64,000 nucleotides of DNA from Macrostomum hystrix. Lineage: Eukaryota > Platyhelminthes > Macrostomidae. Position numbers and translations under genes: made by a program. Positions 11,643 to 23,100 of this stretch are shown piece by piece (positions within the stretch are counted from its first letter, which is position 1; every line of letters starts with the position of its first letter). The stretch is from assembly GCA_950097015.1 (NCBI GenBank), contig CATNEN010000011.1, positions 5,351,001-5,415,000 of the forward strand. The letters run 5' to 3'. The notes under the pieces were generated by a model. That model was not told where the DNA came from. It worked only from the letters and a program-made list of their open reading frames with translations, and ran no database searches.

Positions 11643-11935
11643 TGGGCGAGTGGCAGAGCGGTCTCATGTGCTTGCCTCTCTCACCCATGTCCCCGAGTTC
11701 GATTCCACGCGGCGAGACAACACTTATTTCGGGCGCAGCCGCAGAGAAGGCTTGGGGCTTGTCGTGCAAAATATGCCATTGAGTGCCAACCTCCAAGGCA
11801 CATGAGTGACAGTGATCAGTGCCTGACGACGAGAAATTCAGTACAAATTGTTTATGTGCGCCTGAGTACGGTATCTGAGTGTCCTCAGGAGTCAGCGGAA
11901 TGAACAGAATTGTCTCCTCGCTGTCACCAAATGAT
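11643..11935 (+). mobile_element. tRNA-derived SINE, family 2, copy a
   Basis: The head GGGCGAGTGGCAGAGCGG contains an A box (TGGCAGAGCGG) and is followed by a B box (GAGTTCGATTCC). It resembles a leucine-type tRNA 5' half. The body carries the family hallmarks: GCGCAGCCGCAGAGAAGGC, GCTTGTCGTGCA, TGCCTGACGACGAGAAATTC, and CTCAGGAGTCAGCG near the 3' end. It lies in the first BCL11 intron, antisense to the gene. Confidence 0.8.
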
Positions 11936-11969
11936 GTACCAGTGTCATTCTTATCAACGACGCATTAAT

Positions 11970-12202
11970 TATTGACTGTTCAATTCGCTGACACCTGAGT
12001 ACACACGCACACGGATAACTGTACGTAGGCTTACACTCACACAGGAGCGCAGGATCTGACCTGACTTTCTAACCGTCAGGCAGTGCATTGAAGGTTGGCC
12101 CTCATTACCCGACAACCCCCAAGCCTTCTCTCCGCGGCTGCGCCCCAAAGGAATGTGGATTCGCCATGCGGAATCGAGCTCAGGGGTTTTGTTTGGAAGC
12201 AA
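11970..12202 (-). mobile_element. SINE family 2, copy b (5' truncated)
   Basis: On the minus strand it carries TGCGCCCCAAAGG-type and AAGGCTTGGGGG-type body strings and the cctgactttct..gtcaggcagtg block. Most of the tRNA-like head is missing. It lies about 35 bp from copy a in opposite orientation, so the pair could fold as an inverted repeat. Confidence 0.75.
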
Positions 12203-13787
12203 CCAAACTAGTTAGTTAGTTAGTAAACTATAACTAGTGAATGTGTGCATATGTTTTTTCGAAACAATCTCAAGTCCAATCTGGCGACACTGTGAAAGGG
12301 AATCTCATTTCTCGTTGTCAGTTTAGCTGATTTCGTAAAAAATCCGGGCTGGGACAACAAAGCGATGAAGTGGATAAAAGGGCTCTAAGAGGCGCTCTCG
12401 TCCGGAGACAAGGCAGCGCGAATCAATCAATCAGTGATTGCTATTTTACCCACTGCCTGCCGCTGCTGCAGCTGCTTTTTTAAGCAGAAAGAGCTAAAAA
12501 ATCTCATACATGAGTGGCCATGAAAAAACAAACAGGGAATAAAAGCAACAGGAGATACGGGGCGCAGAATGGGATGGGATGGAAGCTTCTGGACCAGCTC
12601 GAAAATGAAATATGAAATATGAAAATGGCCTAGCGCAATGCCCGCCCGCCTTCAACCAAGCCACCTGAGCTCCGATAGAAGCGCAACAAACAGATGAGAG
12701 ATGGGGAAGAGGGTGGAGGGACCCAGATCCCATTCAGTTTGCTTCTCATGCTCCCCTCTTCCCGAAAACCCTCATCCTCAGCGCGCCATTGTCTGTCGCA
12801 TCGCTGGGCCATTGTTATCAGCCTCCTCTGGTCCGTGGCTGCAGTCCTCTTGGCTGGCCTCGAGGGACCGTTGGGGGGGGTCGGCGGGCCGCTGCCCAGA
12901 ATGCGGGCAGAATTCTCTGATCAGAAGTGAAGTGGAGGAGTTGCAGACTCAAGGCAGGAGAGATAAGTGGATGAAGAGAAAGGCAATGCTGGTGATAACT
13001 GCTGAGATTTGATTAGAGAATACACGAGAGCGGCTTGCAGACTTGCGCGTTAGTTGAAACCTCAAAGGGACGAAAAGAACGAGGAACTGCGAAGCTTTGC
13101 TTGTGCCATACTTAGTTTCTATATTACTTGCTTACAATATCTATACTAGATTGTTATCGATTGACGAAAAAAGAGAGAATTTATTACAAACAGGAAAGCA
13201 ATGAAAATTGTCCGATGAAAATTATGCCGCCAGATTTTCATGAGCAAACCGAGGAGGCTGAACTCAACCGGTTCGCGGCATTGTTCCAGATAAAGGGACA
13301 GAAGGGATAGTTGAAAATGGTTATTCAATAGGCAGTGAGCGGAGCATGACATTGTTGAGTGAGATCATCGGCAGGCATTTAAAGTTAGCGATGCGATTAG
13401 AAAAAAAAGCAATAAAATATTTTAAATTCAAGAGTCGCCTGAGATGTTAACCGATCGCTGTTCGATTCTCTCCTCTCTCTTTATTTTCTCAGCCATTGTG
13501 TTCACGTTTCGGTCATTTCCTTCTGAAATCTAAAAATCCTATTTTAACAGGCTCTCCCCACATCGCACCGACTCCAACAATTTCTGTGAGCCGTCTCATC
13601 ACTGAATAATTCTCACACGTTGCTTCTGCTGTTAGTTGGATAATGCACGTGCGATGAGGCCTGACGGGGCGGAATTACTCACACAAAGCATGCTGGATTG
13701 GTATAGGCTTCGGCTATAGAAATCCTGGTGGAAAAATTAGCTGCATTTTGTCTCTTAGGACGTTGGGATGGGGAAAGCAAGAAGTGG
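12203..13787. other. BCL11 intron, no exon confirmed
   Basis: A GC-richer block at about 12630-12930 has a minus-strand open frame (SARILGSGPPTPPNGPS, later AKRTAATDQRRLITMAQRC) but no known motif or convincing splice pair. I looked here for the CCHC finger exon of BCL11 and did not find it. Confidence 0.35.
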
Positions 13788-14668
13788 ATATTGCAAAGTG
13801 AGAAGTTGATATTGGAAAGTGAGAAGTGGATATTGGAAAGTGAGAAGTTGATATTGGAAAGTGAGAAGTGGATATTGGAAAGTGTGAAGTTGATATTGGA
13901 AAGTGAGAAGTGGATATTGCAAAGTGAGAAGTGGATATTGGAAAGTGAGAAGTTGATATTGGAAAGTGAGAAGTGGATATTGGAAAGTGTGAAGTTGATA
14001 TTGGAAAGTGAGAAGTGGATATTGCAAAGTGTGAAGTTGATATTGGAAAGTGAGAAGTGGATATTGCAAAGTGAGAAGTGGATATTGGAAAGTGAGAAGT
14101 TGATATTGGAAAGTGAGAAGTGGATATTGGAAAGTGTGAAGTTGATATTGGAAAGTGAGAAGTGGATATTGGAAAGTGTGAAGTTGATATTGGAAAGTGA
14201 GAAGTGGATATTGCAAAGTGTGAAGTTGATATTGGAAAGTGAGAAGTGGATATTGCAAAGTGAGAAGTGGATATTGGAAAGTGAGAAGTTGATATTGGAA
14301 AGTGAGAAGTGGATATTGCAAAGTGAGAAGTTGATATTGGAAAGTGAGAAGTGGATATTGCAAAGTGAGAAGCTGATATTGGAAAGTGAGAAGTTGATAT
14401 TGCAAAGTGAGAAGTGGATATTGGAAAGTGTGAAGTTGATATTGGAAAGTGAGAAGTGGATATTGGAAAGTGAGAAGTGGATATTGGAAAGTGAGAAGTG
14501 GATATTGGAAAGTGAGAAGTTGATATTGCAAAGTGAGAAGTTGATATTGGAAAGTGAGAAGTTGATATTGCAAAGTGAGAAGTTGATATTGGAAAGTGAG
14601 AAGTGGATATTGGAAAGTGAGAAGTGGATATTGCAAAGTGTGAAGTTGATATTGGAAAGTGAGAAATA
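13788..14668. repeat. 21-bp minisatellite (BCL11 intron)
   Basis: About 42 units of aagtggatattggaaagtgag. Only a few positions vary (tgg/ttg, gga/gca, gag/gtg). The unit is a multiple of three, so it stays open in several frames on both strands, producing artefactual 300-residue frames. Confidence 0.95.
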
Positions 14669-15185
14669 ATAGAAATATGAGTAATGGATATTGGAAGCGA
14701 GAAGTCAGAACAGGAAGTGGTCATGAGGTCACGGGCCAAGTTTAACTGACTTCGGACAAAGAAGCACAAAGTATTCTTTATTCATTGTATAGATATTGTT
14801 TGTAGATTATCATTCAGAACTATAATTTGAAGAGGTCCGACAGAAATTGTTTCCGCTCGAAAGAAAAGAATGTAAGAATTGATTGGCAGGTTGACGGAGG
14901 CACAAAGACTTGCTGTGGATAAGATATAGGTGTCATCTTTGTTCAACGGACAGCGTTGGTCATTGAGTCTGTGATGCCTTAAACAGTCAGGTTAGTCAGT
15001 AACACTAAATATTGTTTAGTTAGCACCGTACGGTGTGAATTAGGGCTATCACAGTGGTCCATCTCATCGCTAGCAAAAGATCCCAAGGACCTCTGCCACT
15101 CAAGTGTAAAGTAATTTCTACGATCGACAAAGGCATGGAATTCTGCGATTCTGCGATTTTGAATTATTGTGGGCGATAAGCTGAA
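14669..15185. other. Spacer between two minisatellites
   Basis: Unique intronic sequence with nothing recognisable. Confidence 0.4.
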
Positions 15186-15822
15186 TAGGCCTGAGGAAGG
15201 GGATGAATAGAGCCTGAGGAAGGGGCTGAATGGAGCCTGAGGAAGGGGATGAATGGAGCCTGAGGAAGGGGCTGAATGGAGCCTGAGGAAGGGGATGAAT
15301 GGAGCCTGAGGAAGGGGCTGGATGGAGCCTGAGGAAAGGGCTGAATGGAGCCTGAGGAAGGGGCTGGATGGAGCCTGAGGAAAGGGCTGAATGGAGCCTG
15401 AGGAAGGGGCTGGATAGAGGCTGAGGTAGGGGCTGGATGGAGGCTGAGGTAGGGGCTGAATGAAGCCTGAGGAAGGGGCTGGATGGAGGCTGAGGAAGGG
15501 GCTGGATGGAGGCTGAGGTAGGGGCTGAATGAAGCCTGAGGTAGGGGCTGAATGAAGCCTGAGGTAGGGGCTGGATGGAGCCTGAGGAAAGGGCTGAATG
15601 GAGCCTGAGGTAGGGGCTGAATGGAGCCTGAGGTAGGGGCTGAATGGAGCCTGAGGTAGGGGCTGAATAGAGCCTGAGGTAGGGGCTGAATGGAGCCTGA
15701 GGTAGGGGCTGAATGGAGCCTGAGGTAGGGGCTGAATGGAGCCTGAGGTAGGGGCTGAATGGAGCCTGAGGTAGGGGCTGAATGGAGCCTGAGGTAGGGG
15801 CTGAATGAAGCCTGAACAAGAG
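15186..15822. repeat. 23-bp minisatellite (BCL11 intron)
   Basis: About 27 units of gagcctgaggtaggggctga plus atg (23 bp). The left half carries gaggaagggg variants and the right half is homogeneous with gaggtagggg, so the right half looks more recently expanded. Confidence 0.95.
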
Positions 15823-16245
15823 GATGAATGTGGCCTTACGATACTGTACTTAAAGCAAGTTTAAATTCCTAACCAAAATAGAAGCAGACAATGGACTTGC
15901 CGGCAAACAAATAAAATTTCAACTGTTCTCCCCGAACACATATCCAACAAGTTGCGCCCGCAAGTCTTTGTGAAAAGTCTTTGTCATTATCCGCCAAAAT
16001 CTGTGGGGGCGGATTCCGCCAGGATTTATGACATTTATATGGCTAGCAATGCACCCCGATGAACCGGAGAAAATGAACAAACTTTTCAAGCTGCAATGAG
16101 CCCGCAAAACTGCAGTGGTCTCGTGATCGCTTTTTAAAAGTTCCGACTATAGGGGGGATAGGGTGGAACAGCCACCGCATCCTGACGACGCACTTTTGGT
16201 TCTTGTGCACTTGTAATAGAATCAAAACTCGGAACAAAAACCCAC

Positions 16246-16496
16246 GGGCTGAGGGTCAGAGCGGTTAACGCGTTTGCCTCTCACGCCAAGGTTCCGGAGG
16301 AGGCCAAGCCGAGGAGAGAACGCCTTGCCATGCCGATATGAGGGCCAAACTCCAAGGTGAGTGTACACTGCCTGTCGATTAGAAAGTCAGGGCAGATGTA
16401 CACATCTGTGTGCGCGTGTGCTCAGGAGTCAGCGAAATGGGCAGAATTGCCTACTCGCTGGCAGCGTGTCTTGTTTGACCAAATCATATTCCAGTG
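16246..16496 (+). mobile_element. SINE family 2, copy c
   Basis: Degenerate head (GGGTCAGAGCGGTTAACGCG, then ttgcctctc), then AACTCCAAGGTGAGTGTACAC, the CTGCCTGTCGATTAGAAAGTC block and GCTCAGGAGTCAGCGAAATG. A minisatellite begins directly at its 3' end. Confidence 0.7.
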
Positions 16497-17460
16497 CAGT
16501 GGTCCTACCCAAATCCATGAGATCGCCAACCCAAATCCATGATATCGCCAAATCAAATCCATGATATCGCCAACCCAAATCCATGATAGCGCCTACCCAA
16601 ATCCATGATATCGCCAACCCAAATCCATGATAGCGCCTACCCAAATCCAGGACATAGCGCCTACCCAAATCCATGATAGCGCCTACCCAAATCCTTGATA
16701 TCGCCAACCCAAATCCATGATAGCGCCTACCCAAATCCATGATATCGCCAACCCAAATCCATGAGATCGCCAACCCAAATCCATGAGATCGCCAACCCAA
16801 ATCCAGGACATAGCGCCAACCCAAATCCATGATAGCGCCTACCCAAATCCATGATATCGCCAACCCAAATCCATGATAGCGCCTACCCAAATCCATGATA
16901 TCGCCAACCCAAATCCATGATAGCGCCTACCCAAATCCATGATATCGCCAACCCAAATCCATGAGATCGCCAACCCAAATCCATGAGATCGCCAACCCAA
17001 ATCCAGGACATAGCGCCAACCCAAATCCATGATAGCGCCTACCCAAATCCATGATATCGCCAACCCAAATCCATGAGATCGCCAACCCAAATCCATGAGA
17101 TCGCCAACCCAAATCCATGAGATCGCCAACCCAAATCCATGAGATCGCCAACCCAAATCCATGAGATCGCCAACCCAAATCCATGAGATCGCCAACCCAA
17201 ATCCATGAGATCGCCAACCCAAATCCATGAGATCGCCAACCCAAATCCATGAGATCGCCAACCCAAATCCATGAGATCGCCAACCCAAATCCATGATATC
17301 GCCAACCCAAATCCATGAGATCGCCAACCCAAATCCATGAGATCGCCAACCCAAATCCATGAGATCGCCAACCCAAATCCATGAGATCGCCAACCCAAAT
17401 CCATGAGATCGCCAACCCAAATCCATGAGATCGCCAACCCAAATCCAGGACATAGCGCCT
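16497..17460. repeat. 22-bp minisatellite abutting BCL11 exon 1 donor
   Basis: About 44 units of acccaaatccatgagatcgc plus ca (22 bp), with variants gatatc, gatagcgccta and a longer aggacatagcgcc form that recurs about every 175-200 bp in the left half. The right end is about 14 bp from the splice donor of the BCL11-like first exon. Confidence 0.95.
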
Positions 17461-17479
17461 ACCCACAAGTGAGACTCAC

Positions 17480-17600
17480 CAAGCCGTCGATGATCGCCGC
17501 CGAGTTGCGTAGGCTTTTCCTGCTTTCGCCGATTCGAAGCCTGGTCCGTCGGACCCAAGCTGGAGGCATTGCTGCCGACTGCAGTTTCTCGCATCGACAT
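17480..17600 (-). CDS. BCL11-like: BCL11-like gene, first coding exon with RRKQ motif
   Basis: Minus strand. An acceptor-like tttttgcag-type site lies just upstream of an ATG at 17600 (ATGTCGATG). The product contains SNRRKQEKPTQL, a clear relative of the N-terminal MSRRKQxKPQxL repression motif shared by BCL11, SALL and FOG proteins, here about 22 residues in rather than at the start. The exon ends CGGCTTG|GTGAGT (donor 17479-17474) in phase 1, which fits the exon at 11580. That the motif, strand and phase all agree with the distant terminal exon is why I join them. Confidence 0.68.
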
Positions 17601-20127
17601 CTTATATTTCTGCAAAATTTCTAGACGACAGAAACAAATATTCTTTTTTCGCATGGCAGCCCCCGGCTGATAAGCTGATTAAAAAACCTGATGACGGATG
17701 GCATGAGCGGCGCGTGGAGTGGGGTGGGCCGGCGGGTCCCTGCAGCTAACATCTGTGGCCGAATCGCTGCTGGACAAGTGGCATACCGTTAGGCCAGCCA
17801 ATAGCGGCGCGACTGGCGATCGTAAGTGGAGGTGGGGATGCGGCGGCGCATTGAGGCCTGCATCACTAACAAGAATAATCGGGCAGAGCAAAAACAAGCG
17901 TCTCTCTCTACTCATAGTAATTACAATAGTAGTCAAACAAGTTATCAACAGCAATCTTATAATTCCATTTTGGTAATCCTATTTTGGTTCTTGACTCAGT
18001 TATACATATAGCTAGCAAGCCGCAATTCAAAGTCAATCGTGCATACTCGAGCAGCTTCTTCTTGTGTTCAATCGTCTTTTGATAATAAAGTTTTAGATCT
18101 AGTTATACGAGTATAGTCTACGTATATTGCGTTTATAACCTTTTGATTTGCTGTGCCACGGACCTTTCAAATCACGGCGCTTTCAAATAAAATATTTTCG
18201 TCTTTTCGACCCCGCCACAACTGGGCAGAATATTGTGGATGCGTTAATAAAGCAAAATAGATACGAGCGAATTAAAAAAATTAACCCATTTTTGCCACAT
18301 CGTCGGCATTGTAACACAGCAAACAGAAAATGCTGCAAGTGGAATAAAAGGGGTAAATTAAATTAATTTATAATATGCACTGACATATTCATCACTTCTT
18401 TCGTTGTACAGAATGGTATCAAATACTTTATGTGCGGCCCATTAATTTTCTCGATGTTTTAAATGTAACTCCAAACTTTATATATAATATGTTACGTACT
18501 TCTACTTCCTGGCTGTACTAAGAATCGACTTAACTCAAGCGCTATCAAACCAAGGACGACTAGGACTAGAAGTTAAAAATGGCCTAGTGGTCCTTGCATG
18601 AAACAAGTACCTCAGTAGCATTTTGTTATACTACAGTGGTCTTTGCTATTAAACAGCCTAATTTGAATCGGTATGCAACGCTGCTACGACAGCGGATCAC
18701 ATTGGTTTAGGTTTTCGGATTTCAGAACTAATCACTAGCGTCGAAAGGAGCTAGTTTAACAAAGTATGTAAGTGGAATGCGAAAGAAATCCGATTCATAT
18801 TCCAGAAATAAAAATACATAATAATAATAATGCATAAATTAGATATTTGACACATTTTTATAGATTATTCCATAGTTATCTTATCAATTTTCGCTTTTCG
18901 GCGTCTTTTGACAAGATCCATTTCAAATTTAGGTACCTTGTTCGGAAAAGTTTGTCAATGACTAATATAGGCCTAAATGTTTCTAATTTTTCATTACTTT
19001 TTACAGCGCAGTCTTTCTGTTTAACAAAAAACTGGCGACGTGATATAGTTTATATTACGAAATTCCCTTTCAATTTTGTATACTTTAATTTATCAATATA
19101 AAAAAAATAAAATTAAGCTATTTTAGGTTACGATACAAGGTACTAAACATTTATTTTAAGTCTTGCTTAAAATTTGTTGCAACAATAGCTATCAATTACC
19201 AAGTCTGCGTGTATGCTGTCTTTTCACAACTGCTGATGCAGGTGTTCACAATCTCTGCCTAGCTTAGCAATGTGCCTTTATGTAAAAATTTTACTTAAAT
19301 TTTTACAAATTCTACAAAGGTAAAAATTTGTAGAATATTTATAGAACAAGCTAAGATGGCTAACTTTCTAATCAGGGCAATTATAAAATTAGCTGGGCTA
19401 GTTATAGGCCTAGTACTTTTCATCAATGGAAGAGTGGTTGTGTTTGGAACATGTTTGACAACATGTGCATCCTTTTCATAGGGTTTTTTCGTTTTTAGTA
19501 CCTAGCTACTTCTACAGCTCATCTACCAATTAGCTATGATTATATATTTATATTTTATTTCATAAAAAACTTGCATTTCCTGCCTTTGTATTTTGCATCT
19601 TTTATCGTTTTTATTGCACTGATGAAGCCAAGATTTTTTGTCCAGTGGTCATAGGCACTTGCCCAATCCATTATGCCACACCTATTGGCCAAGTGCAGCA
19701 GCCCAGAAATTCCCAAATAGGTCATGCATGCTTACCTCGACCCCCAAATTAGCAATGCCACTGCTTTATAAAAGCTTTTGGTTTTACTTGTCAATTTCCC
19801 TTATAAGACTATAAAATGTTTCAATATTTTATTTGAAGATTTCTTCTTAAAGACTTAGCTTGCTTGGTAAAAGTAATTTTTTATAAGAAATAGTTTAAGG
19901 AGTGCCATTTTTGCATGAGAAAAAGCATATAGCTCTAACTATATGCTAACATATTGGCTTTTCCATGGTTTTTTAATTTAATTTATTAATTAGACATCTG
20001 ACATTTGACAGACTTTGACATTAATCTATAATTTAATTTTAAGGTTTGGCTTAAAAATGAACATATGTTTGGCTATTTATTATTACAAAAGTAATTAGCC
20101 AAAAAATGTGTTGTTCTCTCATTTCAG
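17601..20127. other. Intergenic between BCL11-like and HOIP-like genes
   Basis: AT-rich sequence with no recognisable exon. It ends at the acceptor ctctcatttcag (AG at 20127) that precedes the HOIP gene. Transcription start sites of the two divergent genes may lie here, but no core promoter could be assigned. Confidence 0.45.
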
Positions 20128-20181
20128 CCAATTGTTAAGTCAAATTTATTCTAAACTAAACTAGACACTCCGAGCTCAACC

Positions 20182-23100
20182 ATGGCCCAGGCGAGGCCAT
20201 TGCCACCTATTCCCAACTCAGCAGAGCTGTCAAGTCGTGTCATGGGTGGCGTTGCACTGCGCAATGCCCGCTCTGATCTGCTGGAGGCGATCCGCGAGAG
20301 TCGCCAACTTGACTTCGCAGACCTGCTAGAGCTAGACTTGTCTGCAAAGTACAAACTTGTTGACGCTCGCTCAGCTTTGGCGCGAGATAAAAAATCAGCG
20401 GAAGATGTCAAGCGAAATTGTTTGTACCTGCGCAACAAGCTCAAACACCTGCTGCATCCGTTAAAGGACAGGCCGCCAGACTGGAATGAGATGCAGACAA
20501 ATTTCTGCCAGTACCTACCAGGCGTTGAGCAACTACTCCAACGAATCGGCTTTGTGCAGCAGGGCAGCTTGTACGTCATTACACAGCAGACGCTGTCTCA
20601 GGAGGCATTGGCCGACACTCTGGTGGATTTATACTTGCTGGCTGAAGAGCTGACGCAGGTTATCAGGGGCACTCATCCACTGGGTGCCAAGCTTCTCCCC
20701 GCTGGCGGCCAAAAACCCAATGGACCCACCGCTGGTATTCATGAAAAGATGAACATAATGCAGCAGAAGCTCAACCAGATGTGTGACTTATGCGGCGAGA
20801 CGTCGGCCACGATTGTCTGCTTGGAGAGCCACTGCTCGAAGAAGCGCCTTTGCGAAAATTGCGATTCTCGCTGGCACAACCATCCGGACAGGCGGGTGCA
20901 TAAGCGACGCAACATTGCCGCAGCTGCTGGCGTCAATGCTGTTAAGCTAATTCCTCCGAATGCGATTGCTGCTGTTCAGCTGAACTCCGGCGTCATAAAA
21001 GTTGTGTCGAACAGCCAGGCAGTGAGCTACAAATCGCAGCTTGGACTGATGGGCAATCATGGCCCGGCTCGGCTGCAGCCGCCCACTTCGGCGAATGAAG
21101 CACAGGCTGTGAAATATCCGGAACCTGACGTTATTTTGCCAAGAAACTTTGCTCTCCCGAAGCCTCCGCCCAAACCAGACCAGCAGCAGAAGCATCAGTA
21201 TCAGCAGCAAAAAGATCAAAGTCAACAACAGCTAAATCTGCAGAGACAGCACCAAGAACAGCAGCAGCACCAAGAGCAACAAAAGCTACAGCGGCAGCAG
21301 CAGCAACAGCAGCAGCAGCAGCAGCTAGAACAACAAAAGCTACAGCTGCAGCGGCTGCAGCAAAAGCAGCAGCAAGAGCATAGTGAGGCAGACGAGCGTG
21401 TGATGAGGCTCAATGAATTTATGAAATCTTTGAAACCAATCGACGGAGATCGTGCTGTCTCCGTACCTGCCGGTGATATTTTTAGGCCACCGAGTCCCGA
21501 GGAGACATTCTATGACTGCCCAGAGCTACCAGAACCACAGCCAAAGGCACAACCGACGCCAAAACCTCGCCAGACAAAACCGGTAAAGCTGAGCCCGGTT
21601 CCAGCTACTCCAGTTGACGTGCATCGTGTGCGTCCTCAGTCGCCGCCTTCGCCTCCTAGGCCTGTGACGATCGAGTTGCCAGAAGATAACTGCTGGAATT
21701 GTCCTTTTTGCACAGCTCTTAATTCAATCGATGAAACTAAATTACTGAAGAGTAATCGCGTCGTTTGCGTGGTTTGCGGTCAAAGCAACGATAACAAAGA
21801 AATCATTGACAAGGTGAAGATGGCTAAGCAGCGGCAAGAAGAGAAGCCTTCATCGAACTTCGAGCAGCCTAAACAGGCCGCTGAACCAGTGCAAGTACCT
21901 TCAGGTGCGGAGCAGGTTTTATCTAATGATCAGGAGTGGTCGTGCTCTGCGTGCACTTTGCTGAACCCGAATTCTCGGAACAAATGCTCGGCGTGCGAAA
22001 GCGATCGCCCAATTTTCAATTATGCAAAAAGAGGCCCAGCTAAAGCAAGGCCGGCAATAGCCCGTCTGCAAAGCCCCAAGGCTCAAGCTGCTGCAAATCT
22101 GCAGTTGATTCAGTTGCTGAAAGACATTGAGACTGCTGGAACAGATGGTCGCCTGGCCCAGCTCTATCTGGTGACAACTGCTGATGAAGAAACCCCGTCT
22201 GAAGTTGGATTCCATGGTTGGGAAAAAAAGAATTGGCCAGATCTGATCGAGCAGATTGGCCGCGACGTTGCTAGAGCTTTGCAGGAGATGCACGCAGGCG
22301 TGGCTAACGTCGCGACGCGTCCTTCTTTTGACGACCTCGCAGCGTCTGTGCTGGAAAATCCGTGTGACCTTGAGAACGCTATTCAGGTTTGCGCTCAGCG
22401 GCATGTCCAGAAAGTGGCTTGGATTGCCAGGCACTGTCCGGAGTTGCTGCAGTCAGTTGAAGTAGACATTGATCTGCAAAATGATCTTTCAAAAGTATTC
22501 CAGGCTGCCAACGAACAGGCGTTTAAATACTTTGCGGAACACTTGTTTTCTAAGAACGCTGCTAAGGCCCCTGCGGCACCAATATTTCGAAAAATGAACT
22601 CAAGTGAAGCTGCGCACTACTGTCTTATGGCAGAGTTCGATTTAAGGAAATTTAACGATGCTGAAACGCTGTTTCACTTAATGCGTGAGACGGAATTTGA
22701 GAAATACGACATTGAAGATCTTGCTGAGGCTGCTAAGAACTGCGGTGAAAGCTGCGACTATATTGACTTGGCGAGAAAATACTTAAATAATCAGTGCAGC
22801 GCATGTCTTAGTGAATATCCAAAGCATAAGCTGCTTCCAATGGCCTCATGCCAGTGCGAGCTCTGCCTTGAGTGTTTTTACAATTTCGTCACAGAAAATG
22901 CTCGCAACAATAAACATGTGACCGATCTTCATTGCAGAATGTGTGAAACACCAAATGCAAACCAAGTGGAAGAGTTGGAGAGCCATTTTAGCATTCTCTT
23001 GCTTCAAATTAAGAGCTTCCAGCACCCGGAGCTCCGATTCGATGAAGCCGATGTTGATCTTGTTGAGAAGAAAATCACAGAGTGGAATCTCATTCGAGAC

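Noticed and set aside
12630-12930. BCL11 CCHC-finger exon
   Set aside because: The open minus-strand frame lacks the C-x2-C...H...C pattern and clear splice sites.
13714-14769. Frames of 290-350 residues on both strands
   Set aside because: Artefacts of the 21-bp minisatellite inside the BCL11 intron.
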